This document shows, in pieces, positions 44,990-53,945 of a stretch of DNA of 64,000 nucleotides (position 1 is the first letter of the stretch; each line of letters opens with the position of its first letter). The notes under the pieces were generated by a model. The model saw only the letters and a list, made by a program, of their open reading frames with translations. It did not search any database and was not told the origin of the DNA. Source of the DNA: Acholeplasmataceae bacterium. Its GTDB lineage: Bacteria > Bacillota_I > Bacilli_A > Acholeplasmatales > Acholeplasmataceae. Made by a program: the position numbers and the translations under genes. The stretch lies in NCBI GenBank assembly GCA_016934015.1, contig JAFGTQ010000032.1:1-64000 (forward strand), in the 5' to 3' direction.

Positions 44990-45020
44990 AAAGCCAACCC
45001 ATTTAGGATTGGCTTTTTTT
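44990..45020. terminator. Terminator after pfp, bidirectional
   Basis: The stem AAAGCCAACCC / GGATTGGCTTT (one mismatch) with a five-base loop is followed by TTTT. It also covers the stop of the convergent CDF gene. Confidence 0.83.
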
Positions 45021-45899
45021 ATGCGGATTAACATGGACCATACAATGAATAACTTCAGGAAATAAATTTTCCACATGATGATGCACTTTCTCCGCAATAT
45101 GATGTGCCTCTTTTAAAGTTAGGCTTGACAGAACACCGATTTCAACATCTACATATTGTTGGGTCATATGATTTCTCACCTTTAAATCATCAATAGATAG
45201 AACTCCATCAACTTTAAATATTTCATCATAAACCTTTTGAACATCTTCTTGTTCAGGGGCTTGATCCGTTAAATAAGAAATAGATTCTTTCAGTATTTGA
45301 ATAGCTAATTTGAGAATAAAGCCTGCGATGACAATCGAAGCTATATAATCAAAATAAATTAGACCAAATTGTGCAATCGAAAGACCAATAAGTGAACTTA
45401 GTGTGGCATAAACATCAAGCAAATGATTTTTTACATCGGCTTTAATTGTTGGACTATTGGTTTTTCTACCCGCTTTTGTATACAGAAATACAATACCTAA
45501 TTTGATAACTAGCGATATAAATGCAATCAATACTGTGTAACGGAGTGGTACTACGATAGTCTCGCCATTTATAAAAAATTCTATGATTGACACAATACCT
45601 GAAATAAAAATCCATCCAGCGGTTACTGTAAAGATGATACCTAATAAAAAATATGCAAGGCCTTCAAATTTTTCGTGTCCATAAGGGTGATCATAATCAG
45701 GTTTTTTTGTGGAGATTCGAAGTGCCAATAACATCATGACACTAATCAATACATCGGATGCTGAGTTTAATCCATCACTAAAAAGTGCTTGTGCATTCCC
45801 AAGATAACCAAAGATTAACTTTAAAAGGGCAAGTGCGATATTCGCCACCAGCCCAATTCTAATTGCAGTTAAAATTTGCTTTCTTTGTAATGTTTTCAT
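45003..45899 (-). CDS. Cation diffusion facilitator (CDF) metal exporter
   Basis: A 298-residue protein with six membrane helices (about residues 1-215) and a C-terminal ferredoxin-like metal-binding domain (YLTDQAPEQEDVQKVYDEIF onward, ending MVHVNPH). The metal-site helices read FSDGLNSASDVL and IKADVKNHLLDVYATLSSLIG. Asn replaces the His often found in the Zn-type HxxxD site, so Mn2+ or Fe2+ as substrate is possible; this is inference. The start overlaps the stop of the unknown 174-residue gene by one base, and it is third in the dnaE unit. Confidence 0.92.
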   Translation of the reverse strand: MKTLQRKQILTAIRIGLVANIALALLKLIFGYLGNAQALFSDGLNSASDVLISVMMLLALRISTKKPDYDHPYGHEKFEGLAYFLLGIIFTVTAGWIFISGIVSIIEFFINGETIVVPLRYTVLIAFISLVIKLGIVFLYTKAGRKTNSPTIKADVKNHLLDVYATLSSLIGLSIAQFGLIYFDYIASIVIAGFILKLAIQILKESISYLTDQAPEQEDVQKVYDEIFKVDGVLSIDDLKVRNHMTQQYVDVEIGVLSSLTLKEAHHIAEKVHHHVENLFPEVIHCMVHVNPHKKSQS

Positions 45900-46423
45900 C
45901 AGTTGATTTTTTGAACCCGTATGGTAGTTTCGGCTGGTGCTTTTCCAATGCCAAAATCAAAACCGGACAAGAGTGGATACTCATTAAGATGTGTTTCGAA
46001 TTCGTCATCCAAACTTAAGTAATTATAATATTGAACACCAATATGTAAAATCAATTTAATTAATTGTTTAACATCATAAACAGTTTGTAAGCGAATATCA
46101 TAAAATTGAACGGATTCATGGTTGTTATAAAACGATAAATCTGCACTAAATTGTTCTAATTCGTTTTCTTCGTACAAATAAACATCATAATTCAATTCAG
46201 ACAAAAACATACGCTCTAAAAGTGCTTCAGCTTCAATTAAGCGTTGTTCTTGAATCACGCGAAATAGATGTATCGAAACATTTTCTATGAGTTCGTCACA
46301 TAAAATAGGATCCATTTTTGATCTGAAAAGTCGCTTTAATACACGTATTTGCCCACCAAATAATAATTTATAATCCGCTTCTAATTTTTGTTTTTGTTCT
46401 ACTGTCCAAGCATCAAAGCGCAT
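45899..46423 (-). CDS. Hypothetical protein in the dnaE-CDF operon
   Basis: A 174-residue soluble protein that I do not recognise. The first 90 residues are predicted helical and charged (LCDELIENVSIHLFRVIQEQ, RLIEAEALLERMFLSE). A second half follows with YDVYLYEENELEQFSADL, a helical stretch DVKQLIKLILHIGVQYYNYL and a C-terminal segment ending TTIRVQKIN. No signal peptide, membrane helix, Cys cluster or catalytic motif is evident. It lies 15 bases after dnaE with AAGGTG upstream, and its stop overlaps the CDF start by one base. It may be conserved among close relatives only. Confidence 0.65.
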   Translation of the reverse strand: MRFDAWTVEQKQKLEADYKLLFGGQIRVLKRLFRSKMDPILCDELIENVSIHLFRVIQEQRLIEAEALLERMFLSELNYDVYLYEENELEQFSADLSFYNNHESVQFYDIRLQTVYDVKQLIKLILHIGVQYYNYLSLDDEFETHLNEYPLLSGFDFGIGKAPAETTIRVQKIN

Positions 46424-46438
46424 AGGTTCACCTTCTTT

Positions 46439-49402
46439 TTATGTATCAATTCTTCGAATCGATACGATAATATATGATTTCTCTTGCCGATAATCATTAA
46501 CTCTCATTTTAAAAACCTGAACGTCATTTGTCAAATAATTGAGCAATTTTTGATAAGTATCTGAAAAAATTGTCGCTTCTAATTGTGTGATACCATCATC
46601 TAGTTCTACAAATGCCATGGGTTTTCCTTGTTTAGTTTTAATCATTTTAATTTTTTTTATATATGCGAGTACTTCAGCTTCTGTTTTTGTTTCAAATACT
46701 GATAAATTGTTTAATCTCTGCTTTTGAACTTCTTCTTGATAGACATTCATGGGTAAGTACTTGAGATTATAGCCTAATGCTTCTTTCTCAAAACTTGCCA
46801 ATTCTAAAAATGAATATTCTTTCGAATCTTTAATGACGAAATCTGTAATATAACTTTCATAACCAACATCATCCATGCTTTTGTGGTTCATCATCGTTTG
46901 ATGGTTCATATTAAATCCATCACATGCTCCAGCATGAATCAACATTTCAATGCTTTTCTCATTCAATATTTTTTTCATTCGACGTTTGAAATCTAAAAAA
47001 TCTTTGAATGGTGCTTTACTTCTTTCTAGTTCAAATTTATCATAAGTTGACTTTCCAATACCTTTAATTGATAGGATAGGCATGTAGATTTTATGATCAA
47101 TGACTTGATATAAGTCTGTACTGATATTGACATCTGGTGATTCAATTAAAATACCTTGTTTTTTGACTTCAGAAATGTAGTCTAGTGTTAATCCTTCATT
47201 CCCAATCACAGATGACATGAGTACTGACATGAAAATTGAGAAAAAGTTTGTTTTTAAATAAGCCATTTGATATGCTACCATAGCATAAGCGACGCTGTGA
47301 CTTCGATTAAACCCATAATCAGCAAATTTAACAATTAAATCATAAATGTTTGTTGATACTTCTTGACTATAGCCTTTGCTCATACATCGATCTAAAAATC
47401 TAAGACGCTCATTTTCCATATAGTCACGATCTTTTTTGGATATACCTCTTCGAAGTAAATCCGCTTCAGAAAGCGTATATCCGGCAAATTCATGCGCAAT
47501 ACGCATGATTTGTTCTTGATAGATGATAATCCCATAGGTGGATTTTAAAATAGGTTCTAAGTCTGGATGCTCGTAAGAAAAAGAATGACCATTTTTCCTT
47601 AAAACATAGGTATCAATATTATCCATAGGACCTGGACGATATAATGCTAGAATTGCTACAATATCTTCAAATGTTCGAGGTTTAATTTTTTTTAGAGCTG
47701 TACGCATCCCCATGGATTCAAGTTGAAAGATACCGGTTGTTTCAGCATTTGATAATAATGAATAAACTTTTTCATCTTCAAAATCTAAATTGTTTAAATT
47801 AACTTTCTTTCCACTTTTTTCAATATTTTTGATAACGTCATCAATCACTGTAAGATTACGAATACCTAAAAAATCAATTTTAAGTAGACCTAAAGATTCA
47901 ATTTCACTAGCTTCTAGTTGTGTTTGATAAAAATCATGTAGCCCCTTTTGCAGTGGAATATGAAGTGCTAAATTTTGTTTAGATAAAATGATACCTGCTG
48001 GATGTGTTCCGGTATGTCGTGGTAATCCTTCAATCGATTTAGCAACTTTTAATAGTCGAACTGTTTCAAAATCTGTTTCATCAACATCATCATTAATCAC
48101 TCTTTTTATGATACCATTTACCCTTTGTGGATCAATTTTCATAACACGAGCAATATCTCGAATTGAAGAACGAAGTGCGAACGTTCCATAAGTAATAATG
48201 GATGCTATGTGCTCTTGACCATAAGTTTTAGCCACATATCGAATCACATCATCTCTACGATTATCCGGAAAATCTAAATCAATATCAGGCATGCTAATAC
48301 GCGCTGGGTTTAAAAACCGCTCAAAAAGTAAATCATAAGTGATGGGATCAACATCCGTGATTCCCAAACAGAATGCAACCAATGATCCTGCTGCAGAGCC
48401 ACGACCTGGGCCAACTAAAATATTGTTTGTTTTAGCATACTTAACAAAATCATAGACAATTAAAAAATAATTATCAAATCCCATTTGGTGGATGATTGAT
48501 AGTTCATAAATTAATCTTTCTTGATATTGTTTTTCATCAGCTTTTGGAATTTTCTTTAAACGCTTTTTTAGTCCTAAAATGGCTAATGATTTCAAATATT
48601 CTTCTTGATTTCCACCTTTGACGGGATAAATTGGCATTTCAAATTGAGGTGGATTGAAATCAAAATCAATTTTGGTGATAATTTGACTTAAATTATCAAA
48701 AATAAACGGATAATCTGCATACATTGAAATTAAATCATGTTTATTTAAGAATTGGTGGTTACGATCAGAAGATACTTCTTCATTACTTCCACCAATTTTT
48801 AATAATGCATCATATGTTTCTTTATCTTCTGAATTAAGATAAGAGGTTTGGTGAGTCGGTAATAATTTAAGTCCTAAACGTTCAGAAAATTCATAGAGTT
48901 TAGGTGCAACCTTCATTTCTTGATCAAACGAATCTAAATCAAGTCCAATATATAAATGATTCAAAAATGATTGGTAAGTTTTTAAAGCACTAAAAGCTTT
49001 GTCTAATTGATCATTTATAATCCATTGATCGAGTGATGATTCTCTACCACCTGTTACAAAAAACAATCCTTCTTGATAATCTTTTAAATCCTGAAGTTCT
49101 AATGGTTTTTCAATCCGCAATAATTGTAATTTTAAAAGATTTTGGTAGCCTTTTTCGTTCATTACATAAATAAAAAAATGTGTAGACGATAATTCCTCTT
49201 GTATGGGTAACTTTAAACCCAAAACGGGTTTGATGTCATACATTTTGGCATACTTAAAAAGGCTCATTAGCCCATAAAGTTGGTCGTCTGTGCATGCGAC
49301 AAAATCATATTCATTTTGTTTTGCATGGTAAATCAATTGTTCCATAGGAATCGTTGATTTTAAAAGACTATATGAACTTTGAAGATTGAGTATACCAAAC
49401 AT
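46439..49402 (-). CDS. dnaE: DNA polymerase III alpha subunit, DnaE type
   Basis: A 987-residue C-family polymerase. The palm has VGPGRGSAAGSLVAF and the catalytic aspartates in MPDIDLDFPDNRRDDVI; the fingers and helix-hairpin-helix region follow (RRGISKKDRDYM, FNRSHSVAYAMVAYQMAYLK). A C-terminal OB domain contains GKPMAFVELDDGITQLEATI. It is shorter than E. coli DnaE (1160), lacking the C-terminal tau-binding part, as in low-GC DnaE proteins. The PHP domain begins FGILNLQSSYSLL, where the usual HxH is missing, so the domain is inactive as a nuclease. It likely works with a separate PolC. Confidence 0.96.
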   Translation of the reverse strand: MFGILNLQSSYSLLKSTIPMEQLIYHAKQNEYDFVACTDDQLYGLMSLFKYAKMYDIKPVLGLKLPIQEELSSTHFFIYVMNEKGYQNLLKLQLLRIEKPLELQDLKDYQEGLFFVTGGRESSLDQWIINDQLDKAFSALKTYQSFLNHLYIGLDLDSFDQEMKVAPKLYEFSERLGLKLLPTHQTSYLNSEDKETYDALLKIGGSNEEVSSDRNHQFLNKHDLISMYADYPFIFDNLSQIITKIDFDFNPPQFEMPIYPVKGGNQEEYLKSLAILGLKKRLKKIPKADEKQYQERLIYELSIIHQMGFDNYFLIVYDFVKYAKTNNILVGPGRGSAAGSLVAFCLGITDVDPITYDLLFERFLNPARISMPDIDLDFPDNRRDDVIRYVAKTYGQEHIASIITYGTFALRSSIRDIARVMKIDPQRVNGIIKRVINDDVDETDFETVRLLKVAKSIEGLPRHTGTHPAGIILSKQNLALHIPLQKGLHDFYQTQLEASEIESLGLLKIDFLGIRNLTVIDDVIKNIEKSGKKVNLNNLDFEDEKVYSLLSNAETTGIFQLESMGMRTALKKIKPRTFEDIVAILALYRPGPMDNIDTYVLRKNGHSFSYEHPDLEPILKSTYGIIIYQEQIMRIAHEFAGYTLSEADLLRRGISKKDRDYMENERLRFLDRCMSKGYSQEVSTNIYDLIVKFADYGFNRSHSVAYAMVAYQMAYLKTNFFSIFMSVLMSSVIGNEGLTLDYISEVKKQGILIESPDVNISTDLYQVIDHKIYMPILSIKGIGKSTYDKFELERSKAPFKDFLDFKRRMKKILNEKSIEMLIHAGACDGFNMNHQTMMNHKSMDDVGYESYITDFVIKDSKEYSFLELASFEKEALGYNLKYLPMNVYQEEVQKQRLNNLSVFETKTEAEVLAYIKKIKMIKTKQGKPMAFVELDDGITQLEATIFSDTYQKLLNYLTNDVQVFKMRVNDYRQEKSYIIVSIRRIDT

Positions 49403-49420
49403 ATAGAATCACCTAGTCTT

Positions 49421-49429
49421 ATTATAACA
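49421..49429 (-). promoter_or_regulatory. Extended -10 promoter of dnaE
   Basis: Minus-strand TGTTATAAT lies about 18 bases before the dnaE start, so the leader is short. No clear -35. Confidence 0.55.
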
Positions 49430-49449
49430 AGTTAAGTGTGTCAGCGCAT

Positions 49450-49474
49450 AAAAAAAATGCTCTAACGAGCATTT
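49450..49474 (-). terminator. Intrinsic terminator of the flavodoxin gene
   Basis: The minus-strand stem AAATGCTC / GAGCATTT with a four-base loop is followed by a run of T, eight bases after the stop. Confidence 0.85.
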
Positions 49475-49481
49475 CTTCTAA

Positions 49482-49910
49482 TTAAAATTTAGCGAAGCCT
49501 TCGCCGAACGCAATACAAACTTCTTCTTCATCTGAACTTGGTGTTGAATTAACTTTCAAACCAGTATCATAAAGATTTGCTCCTGCTTCTTTCGTGCGTT
49601 CGATCCAAGCATCCATCCATTCGCCTTCGCCCCAACCATAGGAACCGAATAATGCGACTTTTTTACCTGAAAGTGATCCCTCGATTTCAGCAAAGAATGG
49701 TTCAAATTCATCTTCTTCTAGAGTTTCTACACCCATCGATGGGCAACCAAATACAATTTTGTCAAAATCAGCAACTTCACCGGGTTCAACAGCGTCTACT
49801 GTACGATAATCAACGCTTGCTCCTGCATTTTCAAGACCTTCTTTAATCTTTTCAGCCATAATTTCTGTGTTACCTGTGCCACTCCAATAAACCAATAATA
49901 CATCAGCCAT
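49482..49910 (-). CDS. Flavodoxin
   Basis: A 142-residue short-chain flavodoxin, an FMN electron carrier. The phosphate-binding loop is YWSGTGNTEIMA at residues 8-19, the second FMN loop is GCPSMGVETLEEDEFEPFF, and the third is FGSYGWGEGEWMDAW. It is close to clostridial-type flavodoxins. It is transcribed alone from a perfect consensus promoter and has its own terminator, which suggests strong expression. Likely partners (pyruvate:flavodoxin oxidoreductase, ferredoxin reductase) are not in the window. Confidence 0.96.
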   Translation of the reverse strand: MADVLLVYWSGTGNTEIMAEKIKEGLENAGASVDYRTVDAVEPGEVADFDKIVFGCPSMGVETLEEDEFEPFFAEIEGSLSGKKVALFGSYGWGEGEWMDAWIERTKEAGANLYDTGLKVNSTPSSDEEEVCIAFGEGFAKF

Positions 49911-49949
49911 ATGTTAATTACTCTCCTTTAAGAACATTTTTACGTAGTC

Positions 49950-49978
49950 ATTATAATGTAATAAATGGTGTTTGTCAA
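49950..49978 (-). promoter_or_regulatory. Consensus promoter of flavodoxin
   Basis: Minus-strand TTGACA (49973-49978) and TATAAT (49950-49955) are 17 bases apart. The -35 overlaps the stop codon of the surface-protein gene. Confidence 0.92.
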
Positions 49979-52062
49979 AACATATGTTTTACTTCTTTAA
50001 AGTATATAAAAATACAAGTTGATAACCCAATGATTATTATAGTGATAACTGGGATAAAATGTTTGATGGGAATGAAGGTTTCAACAGATAAAATAGTGAT
50101 TAAGCGGTCTTTTATAACATAATTCCCGCGTTCATCACTTACAATATAAGTGACGATGACACTTCCGGCATTCGAGGTATCTACAACTTGAGGATAATAA
50201 ATAATCTTTAAATTTTGTGTGTTATCGTTGGCGTGTACACCCTCAAAAAAATCAATCGTTTCATATTGATTAACTACTAAATTATCAAAAGTAATACTCG
50301 GTGACTCATAATCTACGATAATGAACTCCAGTGTTTCTTTCGTCTCATTTCCAGTCATATCTTTTAAAACAAAAATGATTTGATATAAACCAAATTGATA
50401 TTGATCAACTTCACCTATGATGATAACATCATCTTTTGTCAGTGTATCATGATTATCGCTTACCTGATCAACATATGACAAATAATCAATTGGTAATCCT
50501 CGGTATGGATAATCGATAACTTCATTGACTTTCAATTTGATTTTAGGTGGTTCAATATCCATAATCATAACATCAACAATGAGTGTAGTTTCGTGATCAG
50601 ACGGATCAATGACTTTGACTTTTAAGGGATATATTCCGACATTTAAATAATCGACTAAAAAATCATCAATAAGAAATTTAAGATCTTCTGAATCATCGTA
50701 TTGATCTTTAATCTCAAAATATGGTCGATAATTAATCGGTTTAAACTGTGTAATCAGAATTTCTTGAATAAGTTTGATTTCTGGAACAGTATGGTCGATA
50801 ACTTCTAGATATGTTGCCAATACTGCTTGGTTTTTCGCTTCATCAGCGGCTTTTATGGTTATTAGATATTTTCCAACTTTATCCATATGAAATGATCCAA
50901 TAATCTCAAGTTTAATGTTTTCTTTAACTGAAAAATCATCTACTATCAATAGATGTTCATCAAATAAAGGGATTGGATCAAATACATTAAAAACGAGTGG
51001 TTTAATCATTATGATTGTGGGTTTTTGTTGATCAGTTACTTTGAGACTAATGTCAATCTTTGTGGTATTACTTGATGAATCCGAAACTTGATAAGTTACA
51101 AGATAAGATCCAATCACATTCGTATTAATTGAACTTAATATTTCAATGTTTTCAGTCGTTAATTGATCATAATTATCTTCAATTTTCAAAACTAACTGTT
51201 CCAAAATGTTTGAAATATCTTTAGATTGATAAGGAATATCCGGGCGTTCACTCGATATGATTAAAATTGGAGGTGTCTGATCTATAACCTCAATTGTAGT
51301 CATCATGATTTGTTCATTACCACTTTGATCAACCGCTATGATTTTTAGTGGATATATCCCAATTATTCTTTGTTCAAAAACAATCGATTGAACATTAACG
51401 GCTAGAAATGTGTCGTAGTTATCAATGACTGAAAAGTAGGTTTGCCATGAAAAAGTGTGATTGACATCATGTTTTAAAGGTTTTATCAATATAATTTGTG
51501 GTGGTACATCATCATAGAATTCAACCCATGTCATTCGACTAGTTTTATTCCCACTTAAATCTTCAACTTGATAAACAATGGGATATATCCCAATTTTTGT
51601 ATCAATAACCTTGCTTGTATCAATGTTAATCTTCAGCAAATCTTCTAGATCATAATTATCAGAAGCTCTAAACCCATTCATTAGATTGGGCATTTTTTCA
51701 CCAATTCTCACCTTCAGTTCTGGAACACTCAAAATGATTGGAGGAATGTCATCAATGATTTTGATACTAATCGTCATAATTTTTCGAATATCGTAATCTG
51801 GAAAATATGCTTCAATTTTATGTGTATATGTTTTAACAATACTTGTATTGATCGTCGATAAAAACGTTCTTTCAACGCCATCAATTCTATAAATCACTTC
51901 TGCATTATCGATATGAAAGCCATCAATAAATAAGTCCGCTTCAATTTCATTTAAAGCTGTTATAAAATCACCATGCAAAGGTACCACGATTTCAGTATGA
52001 CTCCATATCACGTTTGATGATAAAGATGTAAATAAAAATCCTAACCAAACAAAAAAAGACAT
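49975..52062 (-). CDS. Membrane-anchored surface protein with seven Ig-like repeats
   Basis: A 695-residue protein. An N-terminal hydrophobic segment (1-20) looks like a signal peptide. After a first domain of about 85 residues come seven repeats of about 79 residues, near 106, 186, 264, 347, 426, 505 and 587. Each opens with a variant of D-x-x-P-P-x-I and has a G-x-Y-P-x-x-Y-x-V-x-D-x-S-G-N-type centre; this is the Ig-like / DUF5011 pattern of surface proteins. A single transmembrane helix (about 667-688) and a short basic tail end it, giving an N-out protein with no LPXTG. It likely acts in adhesion or as a surface layer. The ATG lies inside a terminator hairpin. Confidence 0.85.
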   Translation of the reverse strand: MSFFVWLGFLFTSLSSNVIWSHTEIVVPLHGDFITALNEIEADLFIDGFHIDNAEVIYRIDGVERTFLSTINTSIVKTYTHKIEAYFPDYDIRKIMTISIKIIDDIPPIILSVPELKVRIGEKMPNLMNGFRASDNYDLEDLLKINIDTSKVIDTKIGIYPIVYQVEDLSGNKTSRMTWVEFYDDVPPQIILIKPLKHDVNHTFSWQTYFSVIDNYDTFLAVNVQSIVFEQRIIGIYPLKIIAVDQSGNEQIMMTTIEVIDQTPPILIISSERPDIPYQSKDISNILEQLVLKIEDNYDQLTTENIEILSSINTNVIGSYLVTYQVSDSSSNTTKIDISLKVTDQQKPTIIMIKPLVFNVFDPIPLFDEHLLIVDDFSVKENIKLEIIGSFHMDKVGKYLITIKAADEAKNQAVLATYLEVIDHTVPEIKLIQEILITQFKPINYRPYFEIKDQYDDSEDLKFLIDDFLVDYLNVGIYPLKVKVIDPSDHETTLIVDVMIMDIEPPKIKLKVNEVIDYPYRGLPIDYLSYVDQVSDNHDTLTKDDVIIIGEVDQYQFGLYQIIFVLKDMTGNETKETLEFIIVDYESPSITFDNLVVNQYETIDFFEGVHANDNTQNLKIIYYPQVVDTSNAGSVIVTYIVSDERGNYVIKDRLITILSVETFIPIKHFIPVITIIIIGLSTCIFIYFKEVKHMF

Positions 52063-52103
52063 CCAATCACCTCTATCTTATGATAGATAATTTGAATGTC
52101 TTT
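52050..52103 (-). terminator. Terminator hairpin of ABC pair 3 that contains the next gene's start codon
   Basis: On the minus strand a 12-bp stem (52092-52103 pairing with 52055-52066, one G-T) encloses an inner CTATC/GATAG hairpin and is followed by T. The 3' arm contains the ATG of the surface-protein gene (52060-52062), and its AGAGGTG ribosome site lies in the loop. Confidence 0.7.
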
Positions 52104-52109
52104 TACTTC

Positions 52110-53945
52110 TTAAATAATTTTTGTTTCTAATTCGTGCTCTTTTTCACGGAAAAATTGATTTCGATAGAGTTCAAAATATGAACCACGTTTTGCGAGTAAC
52201 TCTTCATGAGTTCCCATTTCGATGATTTTCCCCATATCTAAAACGATGATTTTATTCGCATTAATAATCGTAGATAAACGATGTGCTACAATAAAACTTG
52301 TTCGATCTTTCAATAATGTCTCAGTAGCTCTTTGAATGACTTCTTCTGATTCAGAATCAATGGATGAAGTCGCTTCATCCAAAATCAAAACTCTCGGATC
52401 AGCCAAAATTGCACGAGCAAATGAGATTAACTGTTTTTGTCCGACTGAAAGTAAATTACCGCCTTCACCAACATGTGTTAAATAGCCTTGATCTAAATGT
52501 TTTACAAAATCGTCAACACCCACAATTTTTGAAGCTTCAATCACTTCTTCATCGGTTGCATCCAAACGCCCATATCGTATATTTTCTAAAACATTAGTAC
52601 TAAATAAATGCGGGCTTTGAAGCACATAGCCTAAGCGCTTATGAAGCCAATGAAGATTTCTCTCACGATAGTCTTTGCCATCAATCAAAATTGATCCTTC
52701 AGTAGGCTCATAAAATCTTGATAACAAATTAATGATTGTTGTTTTACCAGATCCTGTGTGACCAACTAAAGCCACGCTTTCCCCAGCTTTTACGGTTAAA
52801 TTAAAATCAGATAATATATCTTCGTTTTCTTTGTAGAAAAATGATACATGTTTAAATTCGATGTTACCTTTCAACTCTTCCCAGTTTTCAAGTTTATCAT
52901 GAAATAAAGTTCCATAAATTTCTTCCACTTCTTTAGAATCTTTAATATCTGGTTCTGTTTCAATTAAACTAATAATCCGTTCTGCAGATGCTTGAGCATT
53001 TTGAAAATCTGAAACAATTCGTGATAGTGACATAATGGGTTCAAAGAAATTAACTGTATATGCGATAAACATTTGCAGTGTCCCAATCGTAATCAGCGCT
53101 TCAAAGAATAATAAATAATACGAACCTTGAACCATTGTAGTTGCTACTGCGGTATATGATAAAACAAGTAAAATTGATGAAAATAATGCTGAAGAAATGA
53201 CCGCTTTAATACTTGATCTTTTCAGTGATCTTGCTGTGCTTTCAAATTCTTGATAATTACTCTCTTCGATACTCAAACTTTTTGTGGTCTTAGCACCTAG
53301 AAATCCTTCGTTGTATTGAGCTGTTAATTGTGAGTTATATTTTCTAGCATTCCGATGTTGATGTAAAATCTTTTTCCTAAAGAAATAGGTTACTAAAAAC
53401 ATAAGTGGTAAAACCATCGTCACAATTAATGCAAGTTTAAAGAATGTAGCATATAAAATAATTAAGATGAAAATCATTGATAAAAATGCCCAAACAAGAT
53501 CGACTAATCCCCAAGAAATGATGAGTGATAAACGTCTTGCATCTGAAGTCATTCTTGCCATTATCCACCCATGAGGTGTTTTATCGTAATATGAGAATGA
53601 AAGTCTTTGTAAGTTTTTAAATGCTTGTCTTCTAAGTTCAAAACTTGTTTCAGCTTCAATAATCCCTGCCTGATAAATAAAACCCCAAACAGCTAAACCA
53701 AAACCTGCAGCTAATAAGATATTAGCAACAACAAAGTATGGCCATGTTCCATATTCACCTTCAATAAAGAAAGTGTCAATCGCGTAACGATTGAGTAATG
53801 GAATCATCGCATCTAAAAATGCTAATATTCCGGAAAACATCATGAGCAAAAACATCCGTTTTTTTGATTTAAAAATAACGGAAATAATTTTCTTCCATGT
53901 CCCTAATTTTACTTTATACTCATTATCTTGAACATCATCATGCAT
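52110..53945 (-). CDS. ABC exporter half-transporter, consensus ATPase subunit (pair 3)
   Basis: A 611-residue half-transporter with six helices and an ATPase domain: Walker A GHTGSGKTT, signature LSVGQKQLIS, Walker B VLILDEATSSID with catalytic Glu, and switch His in VAHRLSTI. The ATG at 53945 is used (AAGG nine bases upstream); an in-frame GTG three codons earlier is less likely. It overlaps its partner by eight bases. With the degenerate partner it forms the third heterodimeric exporter of the window. Substrate unknown. Confidence 0.92.
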   Translation of the reverse strand: MHDDVQDNEYKVKLGTWKKIISVIFKSKKRMFLLMMFSGILAFLDAMIPLLNRYAIDTFFIEGEYGTWPYFVVANILLAAGFGLAVWGFIYQAGIIEAETSFELRRQAFKNLQRLSFSYYDKTPHGWIMARMTSDARRLSLIISWGLVDLVWAFLSMIFILIILYATFFKLALIVTMVLPLMFLVTYFFRKKILHQHRNARKYNSQLTAQYNEGFLGAKTTKSLSIEESNYQEFESTARSLKRSSIKAVISSALFSSILLVLSYTAVATTMVQGSYYLLFFEALITIGTLQMFIAYTVNFFEPIMSLSRIVSDFQNAQASAERIISLIETEPDIKDSKEVEEIYGTLFHDKLENWEELKGNIEFKHVSFFYKENEDILSDFNLTVKAGESVALVGHTGSGKTTIINLLSRFYEPTEGSILIDGKDYRERNLHWLHKRLGYVLQSPHLFSTNVLENIRYGRLDATDEEVIEASKIVGVDDFVKHLDQGYLTHVGEGGNLLSVGQKQLISFARAILADPRVLILDEATSSIDSESEEVIQRATETLLKDRTSFIVAHRLSTIINANKIIVLDMGKIIEMGTHEELLAKRGSYFELYRNQFFREKEHELETKII

